A stretch of 31,515 nucleotides of DNA from Tychonema litorale BBK16 (GCF_021648855.1 NZ_JAKJHX010000009.1:1-31515); one strand, 5' to 3'; numbered from the stretch's first letter, positions 9,274 to 18,047 are shown. Numbers and translations: made by a program. Notes: generated by a model from the sequence alone, not told the origin.

Positions 9274-9750
9274 CTATCCTTTGATGAACTTTTCTAATTT
9301 TTGAGCAATCTTCTCTACAATTCCCTCCGAAGTACCTGTCACGGATGCTTCTGCTTCAATACGCTTGACTGAATCCTCTGGAAGATTTAGCAACTGCACT
9401 AATTTTTGATAAGCTGCGGCTTCTTCAGTATTAATTTTAGGTTCGTCGGGAGTGCGAGAACTAGATGAAATCACTTCATAGCCTAGTTGCAAAACTAATT
9501 CCTTTTCATCCTGACTTTCTAGTTGGTGAATTAACTCATCCAGGGGAATATTTTGCATAACGTAGTCGCGGAGTTCTTGTTGCAATTCTTGCCCGTCCGC
9601 ATCGACAGCAAACAAACTGCAAAAGCGATCGAGCATTAAATTGACTTCTTCTGTCGCTAATTCTCCGTCAGCCCAGGCCATAGAAGCAACTATTCTCAAC
9701 AGGTTCATCTGGCGGGGCGTAATGGATGGAGGAGGTGGGGTTTGCATCAT
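9274..9750 (-). CDS. TerB-like (tellurite resistance TerB family) protein
   Basis: A 158-residue soluble, helical protein. Residues ~14-50 (MNLLRIVASMAWADGEL followed by EEVNLMLDRF) match the start of TerB-family domains, which have acidic metal-binding helices; a second acidic helical stretch follows. TerB-type proteins have been linked to tellurite and stress responses, and family membership alone does not give a specific function. There are two consecutive start codons (MMQTP). The gene stands alone, on the same strand as the M61 gene and separated from it by an AT-rich tandem repeat. Confidence 0.7.
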   Translation of the reverse strand: MMQTPPPPSITPRQMNLLRIVASMAWADGELATEEVNLMLDRFCSLFAVDADGQELQQELRDYVMQNIPLDELIHQLESQDEKELVLQLGYEVISSSSRTPDEPKINTEEAAAYQKLVQLLNLPEDSVKRIEAEASVTGTSEGIVEKIAQKLEKFIKG

Positions 9751-9756
9751 AAAATT

Positions 9757-9800
9757 GGTATTTGTTAGTTGTTATTTGTTATTTGTTAGTTGTTATTGAT
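9757..9800. repeat. AT-rich short tandem repeat (TATTTGTTAGTTGTTATTTG type)
   Basis: Two adjacent ~21-bp units of TATTTGTTAGTTGTT plus ATTTG lie in the spacer between the M61 gene stop and the TerB gene start. The words resemble, in reverse complement, the AAATAACAAATAAC tract at 22700-22720. This is typical of the short tandemly repeated sequences found between cyanobacterial genes. Confidence 0.75.
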
Positions 9801-9834
9801 TTAGTTGTCATTCAACTAACTACTAACAATCATG

Positions 9835-11709
9835 TCACAGTTTCGATAGAGGAACTCCCAGCCATCCAGTAAAGTTTTGTTTCTGAATAGAACTTGGCTG
9901 TTCCACTGGGACAATCTGGTAACGACCAGGCCGTGGCGGGGCCAGAGTAACCCGACAAGTCCGCAGTTCGTCTTGGTGAAAGACTGTCACCTCGATCGCA
10001 TCCCCAGACCGATAATCTTTCAACCTCTCGCCCACTTGTTCTGAATTTACCCGAAAACCGTCGATCGCCAGCAACTCGTCCCCAGCATCAATTCCTGCCA
10101 ACTGTGCAGCAGATCCAAGCTCGACAAACTTAACCATTTCCCGCCCATTTTCCACACCCAAAGTCCAACCAAGGCTAGGAATTTCGCTACTTTGATCGAT
10201 CGCAATTTGCAGCCCAAAAGGTTTCAGATATTTGTCATAGGGCAACTCATCAGTCCCATCAACATAGCGCGCAAAAAAGTCACTCAAATCGATGTCAGCG
10301 ACAGACTCGATCGCACCTTGTAACTGTTCAGGAGTAAAACCAATTTCCGATGGCGATGAATTGATCCCACTTATTGCACCACTTTCAGACTTATTTAACC
10401 CATTATTTTGAGCAGCATTAGCCTGACCAAATTGCTCCCACATCAAACGCATCACATCATCAAGCGATCGGTCATTGCCGTGTTTTTCCCGAATCAATAA
10501 ATCCAGCAAAAACGAAACTAATTCCCCCTTTAGATAATAAGAAATTTGCGAATTATCGCTGTTCGCATCCCTGCGGTACAGCTTAATCCAAGTATCCCAA
10601 CTCGATTCGCTGGCCGATTGCACGTTCCGTCCAGGAGTTGCCTGCAATCGAGTGATTTCCTTACTCAAACCATGCAAGAAACCCTTAACACCGTAGAGAC
10701 CTGAGCGAAAAGGAATCACTAAATCATAATAACTGGTCGTCCCTTCGGAGAACCACAAAGAAGGAGTATAACTTTCTTGTTCATAATCAAAAACTTCTAG
10801 AGATTTCGGTCGGATGCGCTTGACATTCCAGAGGTGAAAAAACTCGTGTGCCACCAACTGCATAAACCGTTCGTACTTGTCCCTATTTCTAAAACCAAAA
10901 CGCGGATAATTGAGAGTACAACTATCCTTATGTTCCAAACCCCCAAAACCAGAACCCGACAAATGTAGCAAAAACACATAGTGTTCATAGGGCAAACCGC
11001 CGAACATTTGGGCCTCGACTTCGATCACCTTCTGGATATCTCGAATCACCGATTCTGGTTCTAAATTACCTTTCCCCCAAACAACTAGCTGATGGTTTTT
11101 TTCCATCACTTTAAAATCGTACACATCGTGACACCCAATCTCAAATGGAGTGTCTACGAGAGTATCAAAATCTGGAGCCACGAAAGTATTTTCTTTCCCA
11201 CCAACTGATGGCAAAGTAGTAACAATCCGCCATTCCGGTTTCGGAGGTACAACTTTTATAGTGTAAGAATTACGCTCAAATCCTGGCAAGAAAAAGCACA
11301 AAGCTGCTGGATTAAAATAACCGTGACTCGCATCTAAATGATTGGTTCGTACTGTCAGTTCGTTAGCAAAAATTCGGTAATTAACCGTTATCTCCGAAAC
11401 TGCATTAGTCTCGATTTGCCAGTGATTCTTGCTAGTTTTGCACCAAGATAAAGATCGATCGCCCACGGTGGTCGATCGAAAATCTTGCAGGTGTCTGGCA
11501 TACTCTCTAACCAAGTAAGAACCGGGAGTCCAAACCGGCATTTTTAAATCCATCACGGATTTTGACCAACCTTGCACGCGCAAAGTCACTTCAAACAGGT
11601 GAGATTCAGGATTTGGCATCGCCACCGAATATTCAATTGTCGGTGTCGTTAGTTGCGTTGGCAGATTCGTGGCAATGGACGAGGGATCAAAAGAAGTGAC
11701 ATCAATCAT
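9835..11709 (-). CDS. M61-family (glycyl aminopeptidase-like) metallopeptidase with PDZ domain
   Basis: A 624-residue zinc peptidase. The gluzincin motif HEFFH is at residues 288-292 (zinc ligands His288 and His292, catalytic Glu289), and the third ligand is Glu322 in WFSEGTTSYY. The N-terminal ~190 residues form the M61 beta domain and a PDZ domain lies at ~505-595 (AAQLAGIDAGDELLAIDGF). M61 enzymes remove N-terminal residues, often glycine, from peptides; the substrate here is unknown. No signal peptide is visible, so a cytoplasmic location is likely. The ATG overlaps the TGA of the upstream regulator gene by the ATGA tetranucleotide at 11706-11709, indicating translational coupling and shared expression. 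Confidence 0.93.
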   Translation of the reverse strand: MIDVTSFDPSSIATNLPTQLTTPTIEYSVAMPNPESHLFEVTLRVQGWSKSVMDLKMPVWTPGSYLVREYARHLQDFRSTTVGDRSLSWCKTSKNHWQIETNAVSEITVNYRIFANELTVRTNHLDASHGYFNPAALCFFLPGFERNSYTIKVVPPKPEWRIVTTLPSVGGKENTFVAPDFDTLVDTPFEIGCHDVYDFKVMEKNHQLVVWGKGNLEPESVIRDIQKVIEVEAQMFGGLPYEHYVFLLHLSGSGFGGLEHKDSCTLNYPRFGFRNRDKYERFMQLVAHEFFHLWNVKRIRPKSLEVFDYEQESYTPSLWFSEGTTSYYDLVIPFRSGLYGVKGFLHGLSKEITRLQATPGRNVQSASESSWDTWIKLYRRDANSDNSQISYYLKGELVSFLLDLLIREKHGNDRSLDDVMRLMWEQFGQANAAQNNGLNKSESGAISGINSSPSEIGFTPEQLQGAIESVADIDLSDFFARYVDGTDELPYDKYLKPFGLQIAIDQSSEIPSLGWTLGVENGREMVKFVELGSAAQLAGIDAGDELLAIDGFRVNSEQVGERLKDYRSGDAIEVTVFHQDELRTCRVTLAPPRPGRYQIVPVEQPSSIQKQNFTGWLGVPLSKL

Positions 11710-12386
11710 TGACTTGCTAAATTAATCAAGTGTTTGAGGTTGATCAAATGGATAGTTTGGCGTTCTGGATCGACACTGATCCAGCCTTTGCTATCCAGTT
11801 TTTCCATAATTTTACTGGTTTCATCTACGGCGATATTTGTCACATCAGCTAAGTCTTCATAAGGGATGTTAAAGATATCTTTGCCTTGTGCAGTTTTCTG
11901 ACCGTAGTTTTCGGCCAGCTCGACTAAGGTATTTGCTAGTTTAACCGCTGGCTGGCGATTGCGGAGTTGATAGCGGAGATTTGTTTGGCGGAGTCGCCGC
12001 ACCATCAGTTGCAGCATTCGGTGGTGCAATTGTGGATCTTTGAACAGGGTTTGGATAAATCGCTGGGCGCTAACGCTGATCAGTCGCACGGGTGATAGAG
12101 CAAGTACATCATTCGATCGCGGAGATTCGTCAAGAATCGCCATTTCGCCGAAAAATGCACCCCTACCCAAAATAGCCATCGATACGGCTCGATCGCCAGA
12201 CAGGTGTCGAACTTTGACCCACCCGGACACTACAAAGTAAATAGCGTTACCCCAAGAATCTTCCATCAAAACGGCTCTGCCTGCGGGATACTCGTGTTTG
12301 ACGGCATTTGATAGTAGCCCTCCCAAGGTTTCTGGGTTAGCACCCTTAAACAGGGGGAAAAGCTCACTGAAAGCTTCTGTCTTCAT
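11706..12386 (-). CDS. Crp/Fnr-family transcriptional regulator
   Basis: A 226-residue regulator with an N-terminal cyclic-nucleotide-binding domain (~15-130) and a C-terminal Crp-type winged helix-turn-helix (~145-220). The phosphate-binding cassette GEMAILDESPRSNDV keeps the Gly-Glu and Arg-Ser pairs that contact cAMP in E. coli CRP, so nucleotide binding is plausible. The recognition helix (IAVDETSKIMEKL) has Asp where CRP has Arg180 and Lys where CRP has Arg185, so its DNA site probably differs from TGTGA-N6-TCACA. It is the first gene of a two-gene unit with the M61 peptidase. It may regulate that peptidase or itself; this is inference. The start lacks an obvious Shine-Dalgarno. Confidence 0.9.
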   Translation of the reverse strand: MKTEAFSELFPLFKGANPETLGGLLSNAVKHEYPAGRAVLMEDSWGNAIYFVVSGWVKVRHLSGDRAVSMAILGRGAFFGEMAILDESPRSNDVLALSPVRLISVSAQRFIQTLFKDPQLHHRMLQLMVRRLRQTNLRYQLRNRQPAVKLANTLVELAENYGQKTAQGKDIFNIPYEDLADVTNIAVDETSKIMEKLDSKGWISVDPERQTIHLINLKHLINLASQ

Positions 12387-12545
12387 GCAAACTCGCGGAG
12401 ATGGGAAATATGATTAGGCCATAGCAAACAGCTAGGGAACGATCGCTGCTTGAGAAAAAAAATCATCTATTGTTCCTTTAATTGATCATAAGGGTGCTGA
12501 GCGCGGTTCACGCAAAATCCACAGATTCTTTCAAACTCAACGGGT

Positions 12546-13394
12546 TTACAATCCTTCCACTGCTATGCGAACTTTCGCCAACAGACATTCTATATACTCC
12601 GGCTGACCGATCGCGATCGTCTGAGAGTGGGCCAGAGTATCCGGATCGAGGGCATCGGGTGTCCACCTCAGAGGTTGACCCTGCAAGTCGCAGCAGACTA
12701 ATCCGGCGGCTTTTGCTAGGGCTAGAGGGCCTACCGTATCCCACACTTTGACTCTACCGTTAAAGTAGAGGTATAAATCGGCTCGACCGCTAATGACTTC
12801 GAGAACTTTTAAGCCAAAGCTGCCTAGGGAATAAAACTCCACACCCGGTATCATTTGAGCGATCGCCGACCCATAGTTTTTTTGATCTTTGTCTCCCAAA
12901 ATAATTTTACAACCATCTGCTAACGGAACTGGGGGCTTGTGAATGGCGATCGCAGAAGGCTTCGAGTCTCCAACAGTTTGGAACAATCCCCAATCTTTCC
13001 CCCCGAAATACATTTGGTCAAAAGCCGGGGCATAGATCCAGCCTGCGATCGGTTCCCCATCTTGCAGCAGTCCTACCATCACCGCGTAGTGGAGTTTTCC
13101 CTGAATAAATTCTGCGGTGCCGTCAATGGGGTCAATGCACCAAAGCCGTCGGTAATTATTTAGGTACGCCGCTCTAGAGGCGACATTTTCCTCAGTAATT
13201 ATACCGTCATCAGGAAACAAGGCCGAAAATGCTATTAATAGCTGTTGGTCTAGGAGGCGATCGATACTCGTCACATAGTCATCGGGCCCTTTCTCGGAAA
13301 CCTCAAAGGGTTCTGCTGCAAGTTTTTGAGCTTGTTGACCACACTCTCGCATGGTCGATCGAATTTTTTGGTCTTGGTCAGGAGAAATATACAT
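12546..13394 (-). CDS. Inositol monophosphatase family protein (CysQ-like phosphatase)
   Basis: A 282-residue Mg2+-dependent, Li+-sensitive-type phosphatase. The metal-binding set is complete: GIITEEN (Glu68/69), DPIDGT (residues 88-93) and VWDTVG with Asp219. The family includes inositol-1-phosphatase, 3'(2'),5'-bisphosphate nucleotidase (CysQ) and fructose-1,6-bisphosphatase-like members. The KGPDDYVTSIDR segment (~35-46) and overall pattern fit a 3'(2'),5'-bisphosphate nucleotidase or myo-inositol phosphatase; the exact substrate cannot be decided from sequence alone. It is on the same strand as the Crp/M61 pair, with 159 bp between, and is probably its own unit. Confidence 0.9.
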   Translation of the reverse strand: MYISPDQDQKIRSTMRECGQQAQKLAAEPFEVSEKGPDDYVTSIDRLLDQQLLIAFSALFPDDGIITEENVASRAAYLNNYRRLWCIDPIDGTAEFIQGKLHYAVMVGLLQDGEPIAGWIYAPAFDQMYFGGKDWGLFQTVGDSKPSAIAIHKPPVPLADGCKIILGDKDQKNYGSAIAQMIPGVEFYSLGSFGLKVLEVISGRADLYLYFNGRVKVWDTVGPLALAKAAGLVCCDLQGQPLRWTPDALDPDTLAHSQTIAIGQPEYIECLLAKVRIAVEGL

Positions 13395-13475
13395 GATATC
13401 CAGTCCGGTTGAGTGCTCATAAATAGTCTACGAGTATAGGGCATCCGCCAAAGAGGGCATTGGGCATTGGGTCTT

Positions 13476-13721
13476 CTATTTTTTACCACTCAAACCCGTA
13501 GTTTGACTAATTCCAAAAGATGCCACATTTAATACTTGCATCTCAATAATTACAATTTGGCCTCCTGCAAGTTGCGCTTGAACATCCAGGTAAGAATCTT
13601 TCAGATAAGAGGCTTTAGATGGCAAATATGGAACCATAATATCTAAGTCGGTGATAGTGAAAATTCCACCATAAATCATGGCATTCAGAAAGCTGATTAA
13701 AATTGGTTTGCTTTCGTTAAA
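13476..13721 (-). pseudogene. Fragment of a PD-(D/E)XK (Rpn-family) transposase/nuclease
   Basis: Reading minus, the frame is open from 13721 (preceded by a stop at 13722-13724) to a stop at 13476. It carries the family's early segments: ESKPILISFLNA, YLKDSYLDVQAQL and VIIEMQVLNV (the E-x-Q nuclease core). Both ends are missing: there is no native N-terminus, and similarity stops after NVASFG, where full proteins continue for ~200 more residues. An ATG at 13679 would give a 67-residue product, but this is best read as a decayed remnant of a widespread cyanobacterial transposase-like nuclease. It overlaps the last 25 bases of the HD-domain gene in another frame. Confidence 0.8.
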
Positions 13722-14560
13722 TTAACCTGTCTTGAATGCTCCACCCGAAACACATTTGCGCTTAAATTAGCAACAACTTGTTTCCCCTGTTGCGTCACCT
13801 CCAAATAGCCGATCGCATCCTTAACATACCGATAAACCACATCCCAATAAAACTTAGGATACCCATTCCGCAAATCCCCCGGAGTCCGATACCCCAAAAC
13901 CTGATTCTGACCAGTCTCCTCAAACTCGTAAAACAGCGCAGTAACCTTTTGCAAATATCGCGGATCGCTCAACTGACCAATTAAATCAGCAGCGCGAACC
14001 AAACCCGGATAATTCATAGTATCTTGATGATCTTCACCCGCCGGCACCGGGAAACGAGTCAGCTCAATATTACGCTTAACCAGCTCAGCATTAATCAGTC
14101 GGTGACCGCCAAAACGCTCAGAAATAAACATTTTCCCCCGATCGACATGATAAAAATTTAGACTAGCATCAGTCGTTCCTGGAGGCAGTTTTATTTTCCC
14201 ATCACTTACTCCCGTTGCATACAGCCGCAAATCAGTTTGATCTTGACTGCAAACACCCTTAACATACCCGATATCGTGACATAGCAAAGCAATGTGGAAA
14301 TGCAGCCAATCTTCACAGGAAACACCTCCTTCACGGATGTGCTTACCACACATAATTTCCTGTCCCACCAAAGTCACTAAAATAGTGTGTTCCACATTGT
14401 GGTAAATAGCATCGCTATTGGCAATATTTTGCAAAGCCATATCGGCTACCCAGGCAATAATCTCTCCGTAATTAGACTTGTACCCCCCGTAAGTGTAGCG
14501 GTAGCCTTCAATCAGCCGATTGACGAAAGCATTAATCAGTAGTTCTGTTGTATTAAACAT
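13697..14560 (-). CDS. HD-domain metal-dependent phosphohydrolase
   Basis: A ~287-residue protein with the HD signature: His in YHNVEHTILV (the first metal-ligand region) and LLCHDIGYVKG containing the His-Asp pair. HD proteins hydrolyse phosphate esters, often nucleotides or cyclic nucleotides; the substrate is unknown. I place the start at the ATG at 14558-14560, because AGGA on the minus strand (plus 14568-14571) lies 7 nt upstream. A GTG two codons earlier would be almost on top of that site. The last ~8 residues (LTKANQF) are read out of frame from the transposase fragment, so the native C-terminus may have been replaced. Confidence 0.85.
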   Translation of the reverse strand: MFNTTELLINAFVNRLIEGYRYTYGGYKSNYGEIIAWVADMALQNIANSDAIYHNVEHTILVTLVGQEIMCGKHIREGGVSCEDWLHFHIALLCHDIGYVKGVCSQDQTDLRLYATGVSDGKIKLPPGTTDASLNFYHVDRGKMFISERFGGHRLINAELVKRNIELTRFPVPAGEDHQDTMNYPGLVRAADLIGQLSDPRYLQKVTALFYEFEETGQNQVLGYRTPGDLRNGYPKFYWDVVYRYVKDAIGYLEVTQQGKQVVANLSANVFRVEHSRQVNLTKANQF

Positions 14561-15179
14561 ATTCACTTCCTACATCTAAATTAGCTATTTAAGTAGTATC
14601 GTTCCTAACAAGCCCCCAAAGTTAATCCTTCGCCGACTCAGGATGGGAGTAATTATAAAATTTCAAATCGGCTAACATTTTCCCTATCGCCACATTTCTC
14701 TGAAAAAAACACAGTACCAGTATAAGTTGGCACGACTACTGAGTTACGGGGCGATCGCACATCTATTCAATTTAACCACCATTCAACTGAACCGGGAAGT
14801 CGATCGCGAAAAACCTAAACTTTGGTAAAAACACTAAGAAAAAATACTTAGAGTCTAGTCCCTGACAAACCTCAGTAATTATCACTAATAAAAAGTTATG
14901 AATAACCCTACTTAATCATCAACTAAACTCGCAGATACTGTGGTGACGCAAATAAGTTCTTTGTGTGACACTCGCCCTGCTCAAGACGCGATCCAACACC
15001 TAAAACTTGTGATTTTCAATCAGAAAAAATGTGAGATAGATCACGTCATGCAGCCAGAACGAGATATATACTAAAGTCAATAATAAAATAATCAATAAGT
15101 GCATCTCTCCATCATTCCTGTCCCCTCCCCTCGTCTGCGATACATTACCACCTCTACTTAATCATCAAGGTTCCAGGCA
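14561..15179. other. 619-bp intergenic region between divergent genes
   Basis: No convincing gene is seen in this AT-rich stretch. It contains a 15-bp exact direct repeat CTACTTAATCATCAA (14908-14922 and 15154-15168, the second copy just before the next start codon) and a CRP-like promoter at 15030-15072. The HD gene and the 15180 gene are both read outward from here, so it should hold both promoters. Confidence 0.6.
15030..15072 (+). promoter_or_regulatory. Putative CRP (cAMP receptor) site and class II promoter
   Basis: The site TGTGAGATAGATCACG (15030-15045) matches the CRP/SyCRP1 consensus TGTGA-N6-TCACA in 9 of 10 defined bases and sits in an A-rich context. A -10 box TATACT is at 15067-15072, predicting a transcription start near 15079. 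The site centre (15037.5) then falls at about -41.5, the classic class II activator position, and no -35 hexamer is needed. The inferred target is the gene at 15180, with a leader of ~100 nt. Regulation is inferred from sequence only. Confidence 0.55.
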
Positions 15180-15995
15180 ATGATTAAAGAAAAAAGTAAA
15201 TATGCTGATCCTTCTCAACGTCGAAATACAGATACGATCCTAGGGCAGCTTCCTGTAAAAGCTAAAGATTGGGCCCAAAGCCTGCCTTGGAACCAGCGCC
15301 GCTACCTATTGTCCCTCTGTTACATATTATGTGCCTCCACTCCAGATTTGCAAGCAGAATTTTTAGATGACTACACCGCCGACGGTTTAGTTTCAAAAAT
15401 GTTTGAAGACGTAGATGCTCTGCACCGAGTCAAAGATTATCTAACCAGGTTTCGAGTAGAAAAAGAATTAAATGAATCAGATTTAAGAAGCTACATCAAA
15501 CAATTTTATATCCACTCAGCTCAACAAGTGCGCGGGCAAAATGACCAATATTTAGAATCTGCACTTCGCTTCGTCTTGAGTACAGAAGAACGCAATAATG
15601 TTTTTAACTATATCTTGGGATTTGAATTTATTAAAATTGTATTTCAAATGACCTGGTTGCAACACGAACGATTGGCGAGACTACAAAAAAATCAGTGGCA
15701 GTTTATTGAAACCTATATCAAGCCGATTCAACACGCACACAGAATCAACGGCATAATTGTACCGAAAGATGAAAAAATCTTTTTTGCACGTCGTGCCTAT
15801 TACGTTCAACAACCTGATATTTCCTACAAAAAACTAATTGAATTAGTAACAGCAACTTTTACTACAGAAATGGTTAGTAACTGTGGATTCTCTATCAGTC
15901 GCCATGCTCAAGCTTTGCGTTTTGACTGCGATTATATCTACAATCCTGAACCCGAAGAAGCAAGATTTCCTACGGAATTGCAATTTGTTTATTGA
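15180..15995 (+). CDS. Conserved hypothetical protein, function unknown
   Basis: A 271-residue protein that I do not recognise as a named family. It is soluble, largely helical and rich in charged and aromatic residues. It has no signal peptide, membrane helix or nucleotide-binding motif that I can see. Visible features are an N-terminal basic stretch, a Trp/Tyr/Arg-rich segment (SLPWNQRRYLLSL, ~38-50), a helical middle (~90-200) and a C-terminal part with a possible beta segment (GFSISRHAQALRFDCDYIYNP). Codon use and the long open frame support a real gene. It stands alone and follows the putative CRP-type promoter, so expression may depend on cAMP. The ATG lies 11 bases after the second copy of a 15-bp direct repeat. 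Confidence 0.75.
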   Translation: MIKEKSKYADPSQRRNTDTILGQLPVKAKDWAQSLPWNQRRYLLSLCYILCASTPDLQAEFLDDYTADGLVSKMFEDVDALHRVKDYLTRFRVEKELNESDLRSYIKQFYIHSAQQVRGQNDQYLESALRFVLSTEERNNVFNYILGFEFIKIVFQMTWLQHERLARLQKNQWQFIETYIKPIQHAHRINGIIVPKDEKIFFARRAYYVQQPDISYKKLIELVTATFTTEMVSNCGFSISRHAQALRFDCDYIYNPEPEEARFPTELQFVY

Positions 15996-16238
15996 CAATC
16001 GAGCAATTGAGTCCTGGCCACGGATTTATCAGTGACGTTAATTCTTCAATCGAAAATCCTCTCCGCCTCTCCCCATCTCCCTTTCTAATACCATAGCCAA
16101 TCTAGATGCAACACAGCTTAGAACCAGTTTTGTGTGGAAGTAGAGAAAAAAATTAACTCTGCCTTGTGGAAGATAGTCTTAATTGGTCAATTTTTGGGAT
16201 ACTAGAAACTACCGAATCAACTTAGCTAAGGAACAAAG

Positions 16239-17390
16239 GTGCTGCTATCAAAAGGTTTTGAAGTGGAAATGTATACCGGCACGCCCGAAGGTGATGTTGT
16301 CGGTCTCTCCGATCGCATAGTCGCCGATCTAGAGGGATTTGTGCGCGAGCCTGATAGTCGCAATGTGGAGTACACGACTGCGCCTATGTGCAGCTACGAT
16401 CGCCTATTGTGCGCCCTAGTCAAGCCACGAGTCAGGCTGCGACAGTATCTCAAACAATTGGGCGACTACACTTTGCTCCCAGGAAGTACCTTGTCTCTCG
16501 GAGGAAGCGATCACTTTTATCGATCGGACCCCAACAACCCCTACCACACCTACATCGAGCAAACCTACGGCACAAAAGTCGTCACCGCCAGCATTCACAT
16601 CAACATCGGTATCTCTCAACCAGAAATGCTGATGCGGGCAATTCGCCTCGCCCGTGTTGAAGCACCCCTCTACCTTGCCTTGAGCGCCTCTTCTCCCTTT
16701 CTAGACGGTGAAGTCACTGGGTATCATTCCACCCGGTGGGGTTTGTTTCCCAAAACTCCAGCCATCGTCCCCCTGTTTGAAAGTCACAAGCATTACATCC
16801 AGTGGACTGAAGAACAGCTAGAACTTGGCAGTATGCAAAATGTCCGCCACCTATGGTCTGCTGTGCGGCCAAATGGCGATCGACGCCCCTACTGTCTCAA
16901 CCGCCTCGAACTGAGAATTTGTGACCTAGAAGTCAATCCTCTTGCCCTATTGGCCATCACTGCCTTGCTAGAAGCTCGGATTTGGCAGATGATGGAAGAC
17001 CCAACCTTAGACCCATTGGAACTCAGCACTTTGCCCGTGGCTACCCGTAACCAAGATTTAGTTGCACTCACTGACGCTAATGAAATTGCTGCATCCCGCG
17101 ACAGTTTGGATGCCGAACTGATTCACTGGCAAGATGGCAGAACGATTTTGGCACGAGATTGGATTGAGGAAATTTACCAGCAAGTCTGGCCATTTGCCAA
17201 AAAACGTGGCTTTAGCTGCTTTCTCTTGCCACTTAAAAAGATTCTTCGGGAAGGCAACACCGCTCAGCAGTGGCTGAAGTTACATGAAAGTGGTGTAGAC
17301 ACCCGCAGTATTATTCTGCAAGGAATTAATGGAATGGCTCATCAGGAATGGGAACTCGAAGACAATTTGTGCGCCCAGCTAGCTGCTTAA
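16239..17390 (+). CDS. gshA: Glutamate-cysteine ligase, cyanobacterial type
   Basis: It catalyses the ATP-dependent joining of glutamate and cysteine, the first step of glutathione synthesis. The whole 383-residue protein fits the cyanobacterial GshA family (TIGR02048-like): an N-terminal FEVEMYTGTPEG, LPGSTLSLGG, ASIHINIGIS in the substrate region, and a conserved NRLELRICDLE segment. The start is a GTG at 16239-16241 with a TAAGGA-type Shine-Dalgarno about 6 nt upstream. The gene appears monocistronic, and no terminator is evident. No gshB is in the window. Confidence 0.95.
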   Translation: MLLSKGFEVEMYTGTPEGDVVGLSDRIVADLEGFVREPDSRNVEYTTAPMCSYDRLLCALVKPRVRLRQYLKQLGDYTLLPGSTLSLGGSDHFYRSDPNNPYHTYIEQTYGTKVVTASIHINIGISQPEMLMRAIRLARVEAPLYLALSASSPFLDGEVTGYHSTRWGLFPKTPAIVPLFESHKHYIQWTEEQLELGSMQNVRHLWSAVRPNGDRRPYCLNRLELRICDLEVNPLALLAITALLEARIWQMMEDPTLDPLELSTLPVATRNQDLVALTDANEIAASRDSLDAELIHWQDGRTILARDWIEEIYQQVWPFAKKRGFSCFLLPLKKILREGNTAQQWLKLHESGVDTRSIILQGINGMAHQEWELEDNLCAQLAA

Positions 17391-17585
17391 AAAGAGCAAT
17401 CAAAGACACATCAGAATATTTAATCAATCGCGTCCGAAACGGGTTATAAATAAAAGCTATAAGTTGTATCTATCCAAAGGTAGATTTCGACATTTTCTAA
17501 TAGCTGTTTCCTTTTGACTAACCTTCGTTAAATCCGTTACATCCGTTACAAAATCCGTTGCCGAACTTCCTTTTTTTATAGCTTC

Positions 17586-18047
17586 ATGCCCCAACTTGTC
17601 TTGATTCATCCACAAATCCCCCCAAATACTGGCAATATCGCCCGCACTTGCGCTGCGACAAGCACTGAATTGCATTTAGTCGGGCCACTGGGGTTTGAAA
17701 TTAGCGATCGCTACCTGAAACGCGCCGGTTTAGATTACTGGCCCTATGTCAATCTCCACTGTCACGAAGATTTAGCAGCTTTTTTGGCGATTCAGCAGCA
17801 ACGGGGAGGACGAACTATCGGATTCACTACTGGCGGGCGATGCAGTTATGCACAATTCCAATTTCAACCTAACGATTGGTTGATGTTTGGTTCGGAGACT
17901 CTTGGCATTCCTCAATTTGTCTTGGATGACTGCGATGCGACCGTTTTTATTCCCATGAGTCAGCCTGGGGTGCGGAGTTTAAATCTGTCTGTCAGCGCTG
18001 CTGTAGGTTTATTTGAGGCGAAGCGGCAGTTGGGCGAACTCGGATAA
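17586..18047 (+). CDS. trmL: tRNA (cytidine/uridine(34)-2'-O)-methyltransferase TrmL
   Basis: A small SPOUT (trefoil-knot) methyltransferase that uses S-adenosylmethionine to 2'-O-methylate the wobble base of tRNA-Leu isoacceptors. The 153-residue length is standard. All family motifs are present: PPNTGNIARTCAAT (residues ~12-25), LMFGSETLGIP (~98-108) and IPMSQPGVRSLNLSVSAAV (~120-138), which forms the knot and SAM pocket. It stands alone. Short ATCCGTTACA-type direct repeats lie just upstream (about 17530-17560). With mnmA and the tRNA gene it is one of several tRNA-maturation genes in the window. Confidence 0.95.
   Translation: MPQLVLIHPQIPPNTGNIARTCAATSTELHLVGPLGFEISDRYLKRAGLDYWPYVNLHCHEDLAAFLAIQQQRGGRTIGFTTGGRCSYAQFQFQPNDWLMFGSETLGIPQFVLDDCDATVFIPMSQPGVRSLNLSVSAAVGLFEAKRQLGELG

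Noticed and set aside
12040..12240. 66-codon plus-strand frame opposite the Crp-type gene
   Set aside because: It is antisense to a conserved domain with no independent support.
12482..12751. 89-codon plus-strand frame over the end of the phosphatase gene
   Set aside because: It is antisense to the conserved C-terminus of the inositol-phosphatase-family gene.
13476..13679. Stand-alone 67-residue gene
   Set aside because: The similarity to the nuclease family continues upstream of the ATG and stops abruptly at both ends, so it is a remnant rather than a gene.
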